Shown here one piece after another: positions 15,667 through 24,673 of a stretch of DNA of 48,920 nucleotides. Origin of the DNA: Ferruginibacter sp. (lineage in GTDB: Bacteria; Bacteroidota; Bacteroidia; Chitinophagales; Chitinophagaceae); the NCBI GenBank assembly GCA_025351645.1, contig JANXVN010000093.1, forward strand, positions 1 through 48,920, read 5' to 3'. Under the pieces are notes generated by a model. It searched no databases, had not been told where the DNA came from, and saw only the letters and a program-made list of their open reading frames with translations. The position numbers and the translations under genes are program-made. Each line of letters begins with the position of its first letter. Within the stretch, counting starts at the first letter, position 1.

Positions 15667-18183
15667 ATGCAACCTTTGGCTAACAATACAGATATAACAA
15701 ACGCTTCTTTTCAATTGGCTTCCGACTTTGTTAATTATACAAACGCTTCATTATTTTTAACGGGCAAAGCTGGCACCGGCAAAACTACTTTTCTAAAGCA
15801 TATCAAAGAAAATGAAGTAAAAAATACGGTAGTGGTAGCACCCACTGGCGTCGCAGCTATTAATGCTGGCGGTACCACTATACATTCTTTTTTTCAATTG
15901 CCTTTTTCTCCTTTTATACCCGTTAGTAAGGGTTATGGCGCCAATGATGGCATTAGCGATATACATAGCTTAATAAGCAGGCTGCGTTTAAATAATGAGC
16001 GTAAAGAAGTAATGCAAAAATTAGAGCTGCTTATAATTGATGAAATAAGCATGGTACGTTGTGATGTGCTGGATGCTATTGACACTGTATTGCGGCATGT
16101 GCGCAGCAGGCATACAGAACCTTTTGGAGGCGTACAGGTTTTGCTAATTGGAGATATGTATCAATTGCCGCCTGTTATAAAGTCTGAGGAGTGGGAGATT
16201 TTATCCCCATACTATAAAAGCGAATATTTCTTTAATAGCCATGTTATAGAATTTCAACCACCGGTTTATGTAGAACTAAATAAAATTTACCGGCAAAACG
16301 ACGGCGCTTTTGTAGAGGTGCTTAACCAGGTGCGTAACAACGCAATGAGCAAAGAAGGCTTTGACTTATTACATACCCGCTACCAACCAGATTTTAATCC
16401 GTCTAAAGAAGAAAAATATATTACCCTAACAACACACAACAGTAAGGCTGATGCTATTAATTTTAAAGCCCTCAACCAGCTCGCTGGTAAAGTATATAAT
16501 TTCGATGCAACTATTGAAGGAGAATTTTACGAAAAATCTTTTCCTGCAGATATGAACCTGAAATTAAAAATCGGTACGCAAGTAATGTTCCTTAAAAATG
16601 ATATTGAAAAAGTGCGTCGGTTTTTTAATGGAAAAATTGGGATTGTTGATAAGATTGATGGAGACAAAATATTTGTATTATGCCAAGGCGAAGCCGTACC
16701 TATTGAAGTAAAAAAAGAAAAATGGAAAAACATCCGTTATAGCCTTGATAAAAAAACAAACCAGATTGATGAAGATGAGATTGGTTCCTTTACACAATTT
16801 CCTTTACGGTTAGCGTGGGCTATTACTATACACAAAAGCCAGGGACTAACTTTTGAAAAAGCAATTATTGATGCAGGCGAAGCCTTTGCATCCGGGCAAG
16901 TGTATGTTGCTTTAAGCCGTTGTACAACTTTACAAGGCATTATTTTGCATAGCCGCATTAATAATAATAGCTTAAGAAGTGATAGGCGCATTAGTGATTT
17001 TGCAAATACGCAAAATACTTCTGAGGCGCAATTACAATTATTGCACAAAGCCAAGCACGCCTTTCAGCAAGCTACTTTACTACAATTATTTAATTTTTTG
17101 GAACTGAAATTAAATGCAAAAGCATTGTTAGCTTTTATAACAACACAAAAAGATATTTTTAATAAAGAAGCTATTGCATGGGCTGAAATGGTAAATGATT
17201 TAGTGGAGAAAATGGAGGCGACTGCCAGCAAATTTACGCCTGTTTTAAAAGTATTATTAGATTATATTGAACTTCCAGAAAATAATGAAAGTTTGCAAAA
17301 AAGGATAATTGGGGCAAGTGCCCATTTTGGTGCAGCTCTCGCAAATTGTAAACATCAAATAAGTAAATGTAATGCGGTAACAGATAGTAAAGTTGTTGCT
17401 ATTGATGGCAACAAATTACTGATAGAATTGCATCAATGTATTTGCAACCGTGAGCATTTATTAGCAAGCTGCAAAAACGGGTTTTTTATCAACGATTTTT
17501 TACGGCAAAAACGCACCTACGTAAAATCTTACTTTACTATAACCCTCTACGCCGGAAAGTCTTCTTACCAAAAAAATGATAGCCCCTACCCTGAATTATA
17601 CAAACAACTGCGGGCAAAAAGAGATGAAATCTGTGAGCAAAAAAACATGCCGGTTTTCCTTGTAGCCAATAGTGCCAGCCTTGATGAAATGGCACGCTAC
17701 CTTCCACAAACATTTGATGAGCTTAATAAAATAACGGGCTTTGGAAAAGTAAAGACAGAAAAGCTCGGGGAAGCTTTTTTATCAATCATTAACGCTTATT
17801 GTGAAGAGAGGAACTTACACACCAACATGGAGGCGATGCCAGAAAAAACAGCCCGGATAAAAAAAAATGTAGAAGTAAAAACAGATACAAAGATGATTAG
17901 TTTTACTTCGTTTAAAGAAGGAAAAACTGTAGCAGAAATTGCTATTGAAAGAACATTAACAGCGGCTACTATAGAAGGGCATTTAGCTTATTTTGTAGGC
18001 ATTGGCGAAATAGAGATTAATGCAATTGTGACAAAAGAAAAACAACAATATATTAAAGATGCCGTAGCCTTACATGGCCAACAGAAACACAAAATTATTA
18101 TTGAAAATATTCCTGAAGGTATTAGTTATGGTGAAGTAAAAATTGTTTTAGCACACATAAATATGCTGATAGCATTAAAGTAA
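15667..18183 (+). CDS. PIF1-family DNA helicase with HRDC and HTH tail
   Basis: An 838-residue superfamily 1B helicase. Walker A GKAGTGKT is at 33-40, 'VVVAPTGVAAINAGG' at about 55-69, Walker B LLIIDEISM at 121-129, 'LLIGDMYQLPPV' at about 160-171, and the C-terminal 'AWAITIHKSQGLTFEKAIID' with 'GQVYVALSRCTTLQG' forms motifs V-VI. After about 470 the protein adds a linker, an HRDC-like domain ('ELYKQLRAKRDEICEQKNMP...ITGFGKVKTEKLGEAFLSII', about 640-715) and an HTH of the RecQ-tail type ('TSFKEGKTVAEIAIERTLT...EGHLAYFVGIGEIEI', about 747-790). It probably unwinds G-quadruplexes or stalled forks. The HRDC/HTH end is typical of Bacteroidota PIF1-like proteins. Confidence 0.9.
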   Translation: MQPLANNTDITNASFQLASDFVNYTNASLFLTGKAGTGKTTFLKHIKENEVKNTVVVAPTGVAAINAGGTTIHSFFQLPFSPFIPVSKGYGANDGISDIHSLISRLRLNNERKEVMQKLELLIIDEISMVRCDVLDAIDTVLRHVRSRHTEPFGGVQVLLIGDMYQLPPVIKSEEWEILSPYYKSEYFFNSHVIEFQPPVYVELNKIYRQNDGAFVEVLNQVRNNAMSKEGFDLLHTRYQPDFNPSKEEKYITLTTHNSKADAINFKALNQLAGKVYNFDATIEGEFYEKSFPADMNLKLKIGTQVMFLKNDIEKVRRFFNGKIGIVDKIDGDKIFVLCQGEAVPIEVKKEKWKNIRYSLDKKTNQIDEDEIGSFTQFPLRLAWAITIHKSQGLTFEKAIIDAGEAFASGQVYVALSRCTTLQGIILHSRINNNSLRSDRRISDFANTQNTSEAQLQLLHKAKHAFQQATLLQLFNFLELKLNAKALLAFITTQKDIFNKEAIAWAEMVNDLVEKMEATASKFTPVLKVLLDYIELPENNESLQKRIIGASAHFGAALANCKHQISKCNAVTDSKVVAIDGNKLLIELHQCICNREHLLASCKNGFFINDFLRQKRTYVKSYFTITLYAGKSSYQKNDSPYPELYKQLRAKRDEICEQKNMPVFLVANSASLDEMARYLPQTFDELNKITGFGKVKTEKLGEAFLSIINAYCEERNLHTNMEAMPEKTARIKKNVEVKTDTKMISFTSFKEGKTVAEIAIERTLTAATIEGHLAYFVGIGEIEINAIVTKEKQQYIKDAVALHGQQKHKIIIENIPEGISYGEVKIVLAHINMLIALK

Positions 18184-18504
18184 TTATTTTTTTACTATAA
18201 AATTGCCGATTATATAACATTATAAAGTTATATTTTAAAAAACCCTTTCCTTTTATAGTTATAATTTAAGTGTCATTCAAATTAATGTGTAAAGTAGGTA
18301 CTCCCTTTCTATATCAAGTAAAAAGCAAATATTGTGTTACGGTTAGCCTTGTTAATGGTGTACCTACTGCACCTTTTAAATATCCGGTATTTCTGCTATC
18401 AACAAGTTGCTAAAGGGAGCATTAAAACAAAACGAAAGTTTGAAATGGCCTTAAAAATAACCGTATGTAAAATATCCTATTTGTATTTTTACTAGTTTAC
18501 TAAT
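18184..18504. other. Non-coding gap
   Basis: About 320 AT-rich bases between convergent helicase and DUF72 genes. A 50-codon ORF from about 18355 exists but has no protein-like character. No good terminator was found. Confidence 0.4.
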
Positions 18505-19401
18505 TTAAAATAGTTGAGGCTGTACAAAAACAGGCATCTTTAAATTAAGTGCGCACTTCATATTCAAATTTTCAATTAGGTAAATCGTTAATTCCGGAGA
18601 TAATGCTTCGTTATGCATAAAAAATAGGTTTCTTCCAGGCCATTATCCAACCAAAATTGTATCCTGTTTATCCATTCGTCTATCCTTGCATAATCAGTAT
18701 AGTGAAGGCTATTGCCCACGTAACGTATAAAAGTTTTATTCAGTGTTAAATACATGTGCGCACAATCCCTTCGTGCTGCCGTGTCTGTTATAACGGCACC
18801 AATACATAAAGATTTTAAAGTAGTAAATAATTCATTTTCCAGTGCCTTATCATTAAACCAATCAGGATGCCTGACTTCTAAAAAAAACTGCAAGCCTTTT
18901 GGTAACGATTCGAGGTATTTAAAAAGATTATCTTTTTTAACAGGCGAATATTTTTCACTCACTTGTAAAAATACTGGCCCTAAAGTTTCTTTAAATGCAG
19001 TTATTCCTGCTAAAAATTCTGTTGTAATAGCATCTGCATCATTAAAATTGCTAAAATGGCTAATTAGTTGGGGAACTTTCGGGCAAAATTTAAAATCTCT
19101 TCTTTTAGCATTCTCTGCCCACTTTGAAATGGCTTCAGCACCATAAATTTTATAGTGTGTCGCATTTAATTCAATTGAATTATAATGTTTTACATATTCC
19201 TTTAAAAAATCTATTTCTTTTGTGCCCTTTGCATAAATTTTCCCTATCCACTCTCTCCTTCCCCATTTTGCACAGCCGACATATATACTTGTGTATCCTT
19301 AATTTTTTTACCAGGTAAAACGCTTTGTTAAGGTCAGGGTCTTTGGGTAATGAAAAGTTTATGCTGTCTAAAGTAAATTCTGGTACTCGTCCAAATTCCA
19401 T
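18505..19401 (-). pseudogene. DUF72 (YecE-like) gene with two frameshifts
   Basis: Three reading frames join into one DUF72 protein. Frame 1 starts MEFGRVPEFTLDSINFSLP at 19401. At about 19281-19288 (a TATATAT run) the frame changes to give 'IYVGCAKWGRREWIGKIYA' and then 'FLKEYVKHYNSIELNATHYK', 'FKFCPKVPQLISHFSN', 'FFLEVRHPDWF' and 'RYVGNSLHYTDYARIDEW'. At an A6 run (18619-18624) the frame shifts again to 'FMHNEALSPELTIYLIENLN', ending at 18505. The YVGC(A)xW, FYxxVP and HPxW motifs are standard for DUF72, whose role is unknown. Both shifts sit in simple repeats, so the gene may be a recent pseudogene or the bases may be sequencing errors. Confidence 0.8.
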
Positions 19402-19455
19402 ACAATCTTTTTTGAAATCCTTTCAAATTGCCTGGCAATGATTTACATTGATTTG

Positions 19456-19971
19456 TTATCTTCCAAAGTCATCCTGAACCCGTACTATGTCCTCTTCATC
19501 GCTTGGGTTTAATGCGTCAGTATGCCTCCAAATTTCTGCCACAATTCCCCATCCGTCTACGCCAATCAAGCGATGACGCTCTCCTTGCTTTAATTGGATG
19601 ATATCACCAATGTTTAAATGAACGGTATCTTTTTCTTCATCGGTATCACTTGTAATTACTCCGGCAATTCCACCAATCAGTTTCCAAATTTCAGCGCGAC
19701 GATGGTGATATTGCCAACTCAACCTTTTATTTGGGGCCACAATTAATATCTTCGGGCTAAGTTTACCAGAAATATTCAATTCTTCTGTAGTAAGGTGCGG
19801 AAAATACAAAGAAATAAATGTAGTCGCATCGCTTTCAGCCAATACAAAAAAGCCCCCCCATGGGCGCGTACTATCTTGCTTGTCAATTTTTAAGCCTTGC
19901 TGATGAAGATACTCTGCTATATTTTTAAAAATTAATTCTTTGGGGGTTTCTATAGAAAAATTAAGTGGCAT
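19456..19971 (-). CDS. Cupin-domain protein, mannose-6-phosphate isomerase C-terminal type
   Basis: 171 residues with a single cupin barrel. 'RPWGGFFVLAE' opens the domain, 'LSWQYHHRRAEIWKLIGG' contains the metal-binding His-His and Glu, and 'IGDIIQLKQGERHRLIG' closes it with the second His. The pattern matches the type II phosphomannose isomerase / GDP-mannose pyrophosphorylase cupin, but no nucleotidyltransferase part is present, so the real substrate is unclear; sugar-phosphate isomerase is a guess. It lies 61 bases after mnmG on the same strand, and 54 bases before the broken DUF72 gene. Confidence 0.78.
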   Translation of the reverse strand: MPLNFSIETPKELIFKNIAEYLHQQGLKIDKQDSTRPWGGFFVLAESDATTFISLYFPHLTTEELNISGKLSPKILIVAPNKRLSWQYHHRRAEIWKLIGGIAGVITSDTDEEKDTVHLNIGDIIQLKQGERHRLIGVDGWGIVAEIWRHTDALNPSDEEDIVRVQDDFGR

Positions 19972-20032
19972 ATTATTTTATTTAGTCGATTGCAAATATA
20001 ATTATAATGGTTTTAAACTGATTTTTAGCACT

Positions 20033-21901
20033 TTATCTGCCCATAAAAACCATTAATATTTGTACATCGCTAGGGTTAACGCCAGAGATTCGGGATGCCT
20101 GGCCAAGCGTACGGGGTTTTATGCGCATAAATTTTTGGCGTGCTTCATTACTCAATGAAACAAGTTTATCGTAATTGAATGTATCTGGAATTAATAAATC
20201 TTCTAGCTGGCTCATTTTTGCAACCAACTCTTTTTCTTTCTCTATATAGGTGTCATATTTTACCTGAATTTCTACTTGTTCCACAATCTCCTTGTCAAAA
20301 GCTTCTAAAGCAATTTTCAATCTTGGCACAGCCAATTGCATATCGTTCAAGTTTAAATTAGGCCTTAGTAATAACTGTAAAACTTTTTGTTTTGTAACAA
20401 GCGTTGCAGAGTTTGCGCTTTCTAACATTTCGTTTATTTCAGTTGGCTCTAATGAGATACTAGCAAGCAAAGATTTTACTTGGTCTACAGCTTCTATTTT
20501 AGCTTGTGCTTTATCCATTCTTTCCTGCGATGCTAACCCTAATTTATAACTTAATGGGGTTAATCGTACATCTGCATTATCCTGGCGTAATAAGGTGCGA
20601 AATTCGGCCCTGCTCGTAAACATGCGGTAAGGTTCATCTGTACCTTTATTAATTAGGTCATCTATTAGTACGCCTATATAAGCTTCACTCCTCTTTAAAA
20701 CTACTGGCTCTAATTTATTTACTTTTTGGTGGGCATTTATACCCGCCATTAAACCCTGGCAAGCTGCTTCCTCATAGCCAGTTGTTCCATTTATTTGCCC
20801 CGCAAAAAATAAACCTTGTATCAGCTTCGTTTCAAGGCTAAATTTTAATTGTGTTGGTGGAAAAAAGTCATACTCAATAGCATAGCCTGGTCTAAACATC
20901 TTACAATTTTCAAACCCAGGTACTAACCGAAGTGCTTTCAATTGAACTTCTTCAGGCAAGGAGGATGAAAATCCGTTTACGTATATTTCTACTGTATTAA
21001 ACCCTTCTGGTTCTACAAACAGTTGATGGCGGTCTCGTTCTGCAAAACGATTGATTTTATCTTCTATACTCGGACAATACCGAGGGCCAGTGCCTTTTAT
21101 CCTACCCTGAAACATGGGGCTTTTTTCAAACCCAGTTTTCAATATATCATGTACAGCTTGATTTGTATAAGTTATCCAACAGCTGCGTTGTTGTTGGGCA
21201 GTAATTTTTGGCACACCCAAATAACTAAACCCTACTATATCTTCATCTCCTTTCTGTTCTTCCATTTTACTATAGTCAAGGCTACGGCCATCTACCCTTG
21301 GTGGAGTTCCTGTTTTTAGCCTATCGGTTTCAAAGCCCAGGCTTACTAATTGTTCTGTAATACCTGTGGCAGCTTTTTCAGCCATCCTTCCACCGCCTAA
21401 TTGCTTTTCCCCAATGTGAATTACGCCATTTAAAAAAGTTCCGTTGGTAAGTACTACTGTTTTGGTCCTAATATTATGCCCTAATCCGGTAACTACGCCT
21501 TTTGCCTGGCCATCTTCTATTATCAATCCATTGACCATATCCTGGTAAAAATCAACATTGGGGGTTTGCTCCAGCAGTTCTCTCCATTTAGAAGCAAAAA
21601 GCATTCTGTCGCTTTGTGCCCTGGGGCTCCACATTGCGGGCCCTTTAGACAGGTTAAGCATCCTGAACTGTATCATACTTTGGTCGGTAACTATGCCGCT
21701 ATATCCACCCATTGCATCTATTTCCCTTACAATTTGTCCTTTTGCTATGCCTCCCATGGCTGGGTTACAGCTCATTTGGGCTATTGTCTGCATATTCATT
21801 GTTATCAGCAGCACTTTACTTCCTAAATTGGCGGCGGCGGCGGCGGCTTCGCAGCCTGCATGCCCTGCCCCTACTACTATTACATCATATTCTTGAAACA
21901 T
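20033..21901 (-). CDS. mnmG: tRNA U34 carboxymethylaminomethyl-modifying enzyme, FAD subunit
   Basis: With MnmE this FAD enzyme adds the cmnm5 group to U34 of certain tRNAs. The ATG at 21901 gives 622 residues, the usual length; the longer frame to 21976 would add 25 non-conserved residues and run through a palindrome. The FAD site '[15 protein letters not shown]' is at about 6-20, '[24 protein letters not shown]'-type motif follows (here DAMGG), with '[19 protein letters not shown]' and 'YCPSIEDKI'. The C-terminal '[20 protein letters not shown]' is standard. The leader holds two ParB-box-like palindromes. mnmG (gidA) is often near the chromosome origin. Confidence 0.97.
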   Translation of the reverse strand: [622 protein letters not shown]

Positions 21902-21945
21902 AAAGCAAAGATACAGTTGGAAAAATCCTTTGATGCAATAATGTA

Positions 21946-21961
21946 TGTTCCCCGTGGAACC
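21946..21961. promoter_or_regulatory. ParB-box-like palindrome, copy 1
   Basis: TGTTCCCCGTGGAACC. The 14-base core GTTCCCCGTGGAAC is one base away from the perfect palindrome GTTCCACGTGGAAC, a parS-type word. It lies 45 bases upstream of mnmG. A second identical copy is 37 bases further. Alternatively, the transcript forms a small stem GTTCC/GGAAC. Confidence 0.5.
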
Positions 21962-21982
21962 TTTTTTAAATAACAAAACAAT

Positions 21983-21998
21983 TGTTCCCCGTGGAACC
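21983..21998. promoter_or_regulatory. ParB-box-like palindrome, copy 2
   Basis: Identical 16 bases to copy 1, again followed by CTTTTT. It is between mnmG and the ybeY stop codon. Two exact copies 37 bases apart (three to four helical turns) argue for a protein-binding array or a duplicated hairpin. Confidence 0.5.
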
Positions 21999-22005
21999 TT
22001 TTTAA

Positions 22006-22428
22006 TTAGGTGAAATAGGATTTGAGGTTCGCGTTTTCTAATGAAGTCATTCTCTTTTTTTCAGAAGGTGCCTTATCCTTAAAGCCACATAAATGAAGTG
22101 TTCCATGAAAAATTACCCTATGTAATTCTGATTTAATAGAAACATTATTTATAACAGCATTATCCTTTATCCTATCAACACTTATATATATTTCCCCTTC
22201 AATGTTATTAATATTTTGCGAAAGGTTAAAAGTGATGATATCGGTAAAATCATCATGGTTCAGAAACTTTTTATTAATGTCTAACAGATAATTATCAGTA
22301 CAAAATATAAAAGATAACGATACTAAGTTTCTTTTATAGCTGATAAAAATGTCTTCAAGAAAATATTTAAGCCTTTTTCTATCAGTAAGGGTAATAGCAA
22401 CATCTATTATAAAAAATTGTATTGACAT
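22006..22428 (-). CDS. ybeY: Endoribonuclease YbeY
   Basis: A metal-dependent RNase for 16S rRNA 3'-end maturation and ribosome quality control. The ATG at 22428 gives 140 residues; the frame extends to 22500 but the extra part would overlap the promoter of feoA. The zinc site is 'HRVIFHGTLHLCGFKDK': the H-x3-HG-x-LHL-x-G pattern is complete except that the last His of GYDH is Lys (FKDK), a change that is usual in Bacteroidota YbeY. 'FLNHDDFTDIITFNL' is the other family motif. It is upstream of mnmG on the same strand with a 104-base gap that holds the two palindromes. Confidence 0.92.
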   Translation of the reverse strand: MSIQFFIIDVAITLTDRKRLKYFLEDIFISYKRNLVSLSFIFCTDNYLLDINKKFLNHDDFTDIITFNLSQNINNIEGEIYISVDRIKDNAVINNVSIKSELHRVIFHGTLHLCGFKDKAPSEKKRMTSLENANLKSYFT

Positions 22429-22472
22429 AGTTAATTTTCGGATTACGAAAATATAGAACAATAATGAATGAA

Positions 22473-22480
22473 TACTTTTG
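22473..22480 (+). promoter_or_regulatory. -7 box TACTTTTG before feoA-like gene
   Basis: TACTTTTG fits TAnnTTTG and lies 20 bases before the chosen ATG (22501). It supports that start over the upstream ATG at 22468, which would be before the transcript start. Confidence 0.5.
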
Positions 22481-22500
22481 CAGATAATAAATATTTTCAA

Positions 22501-22749
22501 ATGGATAGGCGCCTCTCAGAAATAAAAGTGGGTAAATCAGTTATTGTTAAGTCTTTTGAAAAAGACGATATTTTTTTAAAATTAATGGAGATGGGCTGTG
22601 TGCCAGGTGAAATTATAATTGTAGATCAAATAGCCCCGCTTGGAGACCCAATTTCTATATTAGTTGCTGGTTATAATTTGAGCTTACGCCTTAACGAAGC
22701 AGAAAATATATGGGTGGAAGAATTGATGTCAGAAAATAAACCGCTCTAA
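22501..22749 (+). CDS. feoA: FeoA-domain protein (stand-alone)
   Basis: An 82-residue SH3-like protein of the FeoA family: 'LSEIKVGKSVIVKSF' opens, 'LKLMEMGCVPGEIIIVDQIAPLGDPISILVAGYNLSLRLNEAENI' is the central block, very typical of FeoA (MGxxPG, GDPxxxxVxGxxLxLRxxEA). FeoA helps FeoB move Fe(II) across the inner membrane, or acts in regulators when fused. Here no feoB follows; the next gene is nadD, 12 bases after the stop. The ATG at 22501 was chosen over 22468 because of the promoter box and the FeoA domain start. The operon with nadD is unusual, so the iron role is only inferred. Confidence 0.85.
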   Translation: MDRRLSEIKVGKSVIVKSFEKDDIFLKLMEMGCVPGEIIIVDQIAPLGDPISILVAGYNLSLRLNEAENIWVEELMSENKPL

Positions 22750-22761
22750 TATTTTGATAAA

Positions 22762-23331
22762 ATGAAAATAGGCTTATACTTCGGTTCTTTTAACCCCATA
22801 CATATTGGTCATCTTATAATAGCTGAGCATATTTTAAACTATGCAGACCTTAAACAATTGTGGTTGGTGGTTTCTCCTCAAAATCCTTTTAAGCAATCTT
22901 CCTCGTTACTAAATGAATATGACAGGCTGCATCTAGTGAAAACAGCAATAGAGAGTACCAATAATTTAAAAGCTTCTCAGGTAGAATTTAATCTGCCAAA
23001 ACCATCTTATACTGTTGATACATTAGCATATTTAAAAGAAAAATACCCAACATACGAATTTGCTATAATTATGGGTAGTGATAGTTTTTGCAATTTATCC
23101 AAATGGAAAAATTATGAGGCAATAATAAAGCACCACTCTTTGTATATTTATAATCGCCCGGGATTTGTTGTAGATAATATGATTGGGGCTGATATTAAAA
23201 TAGTAGATGCCCCATTGCTTGAAATATCCTCTACGCATATTAGAAAACTTATTAAAGAAAAAAAATCGATCCGTTTTTTATTGCCAGATAAAGTAATGGA
23301 AGAAATTGAAAAAAATAATTATTACAAGTAG
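22762..23331 (+). CDS. nadD: Nicotinate-nucleotide adenylyltransferase
   Basis: Transfers AMP from ATP to nicotinate mononucleotide, the step to deamido-NAD. The nucleotidyltransferase motif 'GLYFGSFNPIHIGHLIIAE' is at residues 4-22 (GSFNPIHxGH), and 'EISSTHIRKLIKEKK' near the C-terminus is the second ATP site (ISSTxIR). 'PSYTVDTLAYLKEKYP' and 'MGSDSFCNLSKWKN' bind the nicotinate part. At 189 residues the length is normal. It is 12 bases after feoA, and nadA is 2.4 kb further on the opposite strand. The stop is 1 base away from the end of the convergent chrA gene. Confidence 0.95.
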   Translation: MKIGLYFGSFNPIHIGHLIIAEHILNYADLKQLWLVVSPQNPFKQSSSLLNEYDRLHLVKTAIESTNNLKASQVEFNLPKPSYTVDTLAYLKEKYPTYEFAIIMGSDSFCNLSKWKNYEAIIKHHSLYIYNRPGFVVDNMIGADIKIVDAPLLEISSTHIRKLIKEKKSIRFLLPDKVMEEIEKNNYYK

Positions 23332-23332
23332 C

Positions 23333-24583
23333 TTAAAATATCCAGCCAAGTAACAGGCAAGCTAAAACTATAATTGGAGCCGGAACTTTAGTAAAAGTTA
23401 GCATAATAAATGTAACAGCGATAATTGCAATATTTATCACAGTAATAATATTTAGTGTGGTAAATGGGACATTTTTTAATAAAAAAAAAGTAGCCCCACA
23501 CATTAACCCAACAACTACTGCATTAATCCCTTCTAACGCCCTGTACACAACCACATACTTTTTAAAATATTGCCATACGGGAAAGAAAAATAAAACTAAT
23601 AATGCACTCGGTAAAAAGATACCTACAGAACCTAAAACACACCCTAATAGCTGATGTCGAAGCCCTTCGTTTTTAAGCGCCATACCCCCCGTAAAAGATG
23701 CTATAGAAAATACAGGCCCTGGCAAAGCCCTAACTATTCCAGCACCGGTTAGCAATTCGCTTTTTTCAATCCTTATAATATTTTGTTTTGCGTCTGCAAA
23801 TTTTGGCGAAGTTGGCCTTGCAACATATTGGTCAAGCATCATTGGTATTAAAACATCACCACCACCAAAGACAAAGCTTCCAAACCTGTAGGAGTTTTCA
23901 AAAAGATTAAATGCCTTCCTATCCTTCCATTCCTGTTTACGGGCAGTTTCACTTAAGTAACCAGCAATTAAAAAAATAAGTACAAACAGCCAAATATTTG
24001 TCCAACGAATTTGTTTGGGCTTTATCTTTTCTAATTGAGGTATACGCTTACTGCTTAAATTAGTAACTATGCCACCCAAAATAAAAAGGACTGGGAATAC
24101 CCAAGGTGTCTTAAATAACAGAAAGGTTATAATAGTTACAACTACCATTATAATTCTGGTAATTAAATTTTTGATAGATATTTTATAAGTACGTACAACA
24201 GCATAAGCTAAAAAACCAATAGCCATGGATTGTATGAATTGAAATGCACTTGTCTGCAGGTGCGCTGACCCAATTTTACCAATTATAAAAGATAATAATC
24301 CCATAAAAATACAGGCTGGCAAAATCCAAATAATTAAAGTAGCAATAGCTAATGGTATGCCACCTCTTTTATAACCAATTAATGTAAGTGTTTGAGTAGA
24401 AGATGCCCCCGGCAACATTTGGCAAAAAGAAACATATTCCATCAATTCCTCTTTGGTAACGTCTCTTCTTTTATCTACAAAAGTTTTCATCATCATCCCT
24501 AAATGCCCTTGCGGCCCACCGAATGCGGTAATACTGTGTAGTAAAACTGATTTAAGAAATGGTATATGTCTTAAAAAGTACAA
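23333..24583 (-). CDS. chrA: Chromate transporter ChrA
   Basis: A 416-residue inner-membrane protein of the CHR family, which exports chromate and probably related oxyanions. It has the two-domain long form: the first CHR half starts '[20 protein letters not shown]', with '[17 protein letters not shown]', and the second half repeats as '[18 protein letters not shown]' and '[18 protein letters not shown]'. The doubled FGG...PG motifs with about 10-12 hydrophobic helices make the call secure. The gene is single, convergent with nadD. Natural substrate may be sulfate-like in the absence of chromate; that is an inference. Confidence 0.92.
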   Translation of the reverse strand: MYFLRHIPFLKSVLLHSITAFGGPQGHLGMMMKTFVDKRRDVTKEELMEYVSFCQMLPGASSTQTLTLIGYKRGGIPLAIATLIIWILPACIFMGLLSFIIGKIGSAHLQTSAFQFIQSMAIGFLAYAVVRTYKISIKNLITRIIMVVVTIITFLLFKTPWVFPVLFILGGIVTNLSSKRIPQLEKIKPKQIRWTNIWLFVLIFLIAGYLSETARKQEWKDRKAFNLFENSYRFGSFVFGGGDVLIPMMLDQYVARPTSPKFADAKQNIIRIEKSELLTGAGIVRALPGPVFSIASFTGGMALKNEGLRHQLLGCVLGSVGIFLPSALLVLFFFPVWQYFKKYVVVYRALEGINAVVVGLMCGATFFLLKNVPFTTLNIITVINIAIIAVTFIMLTFTKVPAPIIVLACLLLGWIF

Positions 24584-24673
24584 TAGTAGTTATATAAATA
24601 AAATATCCATTATCCAAAAGTGAATGAATATATGTGAACAATTAAGTGTGCAAAATTATAATACTTTAAGAAG

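Noticed and set aside
18355-18507. 50-codon plus-strand ORF
   Set aside because: No family character, no promoter-like box, and overlaps the real DUF72 3' end.
21902-21976. N-terminal extension of mnmG
   Set aside because: MnmG proteins start at the [12 protein letters not shown] segment; the extension crosses a palindrome and is not conserved in style.
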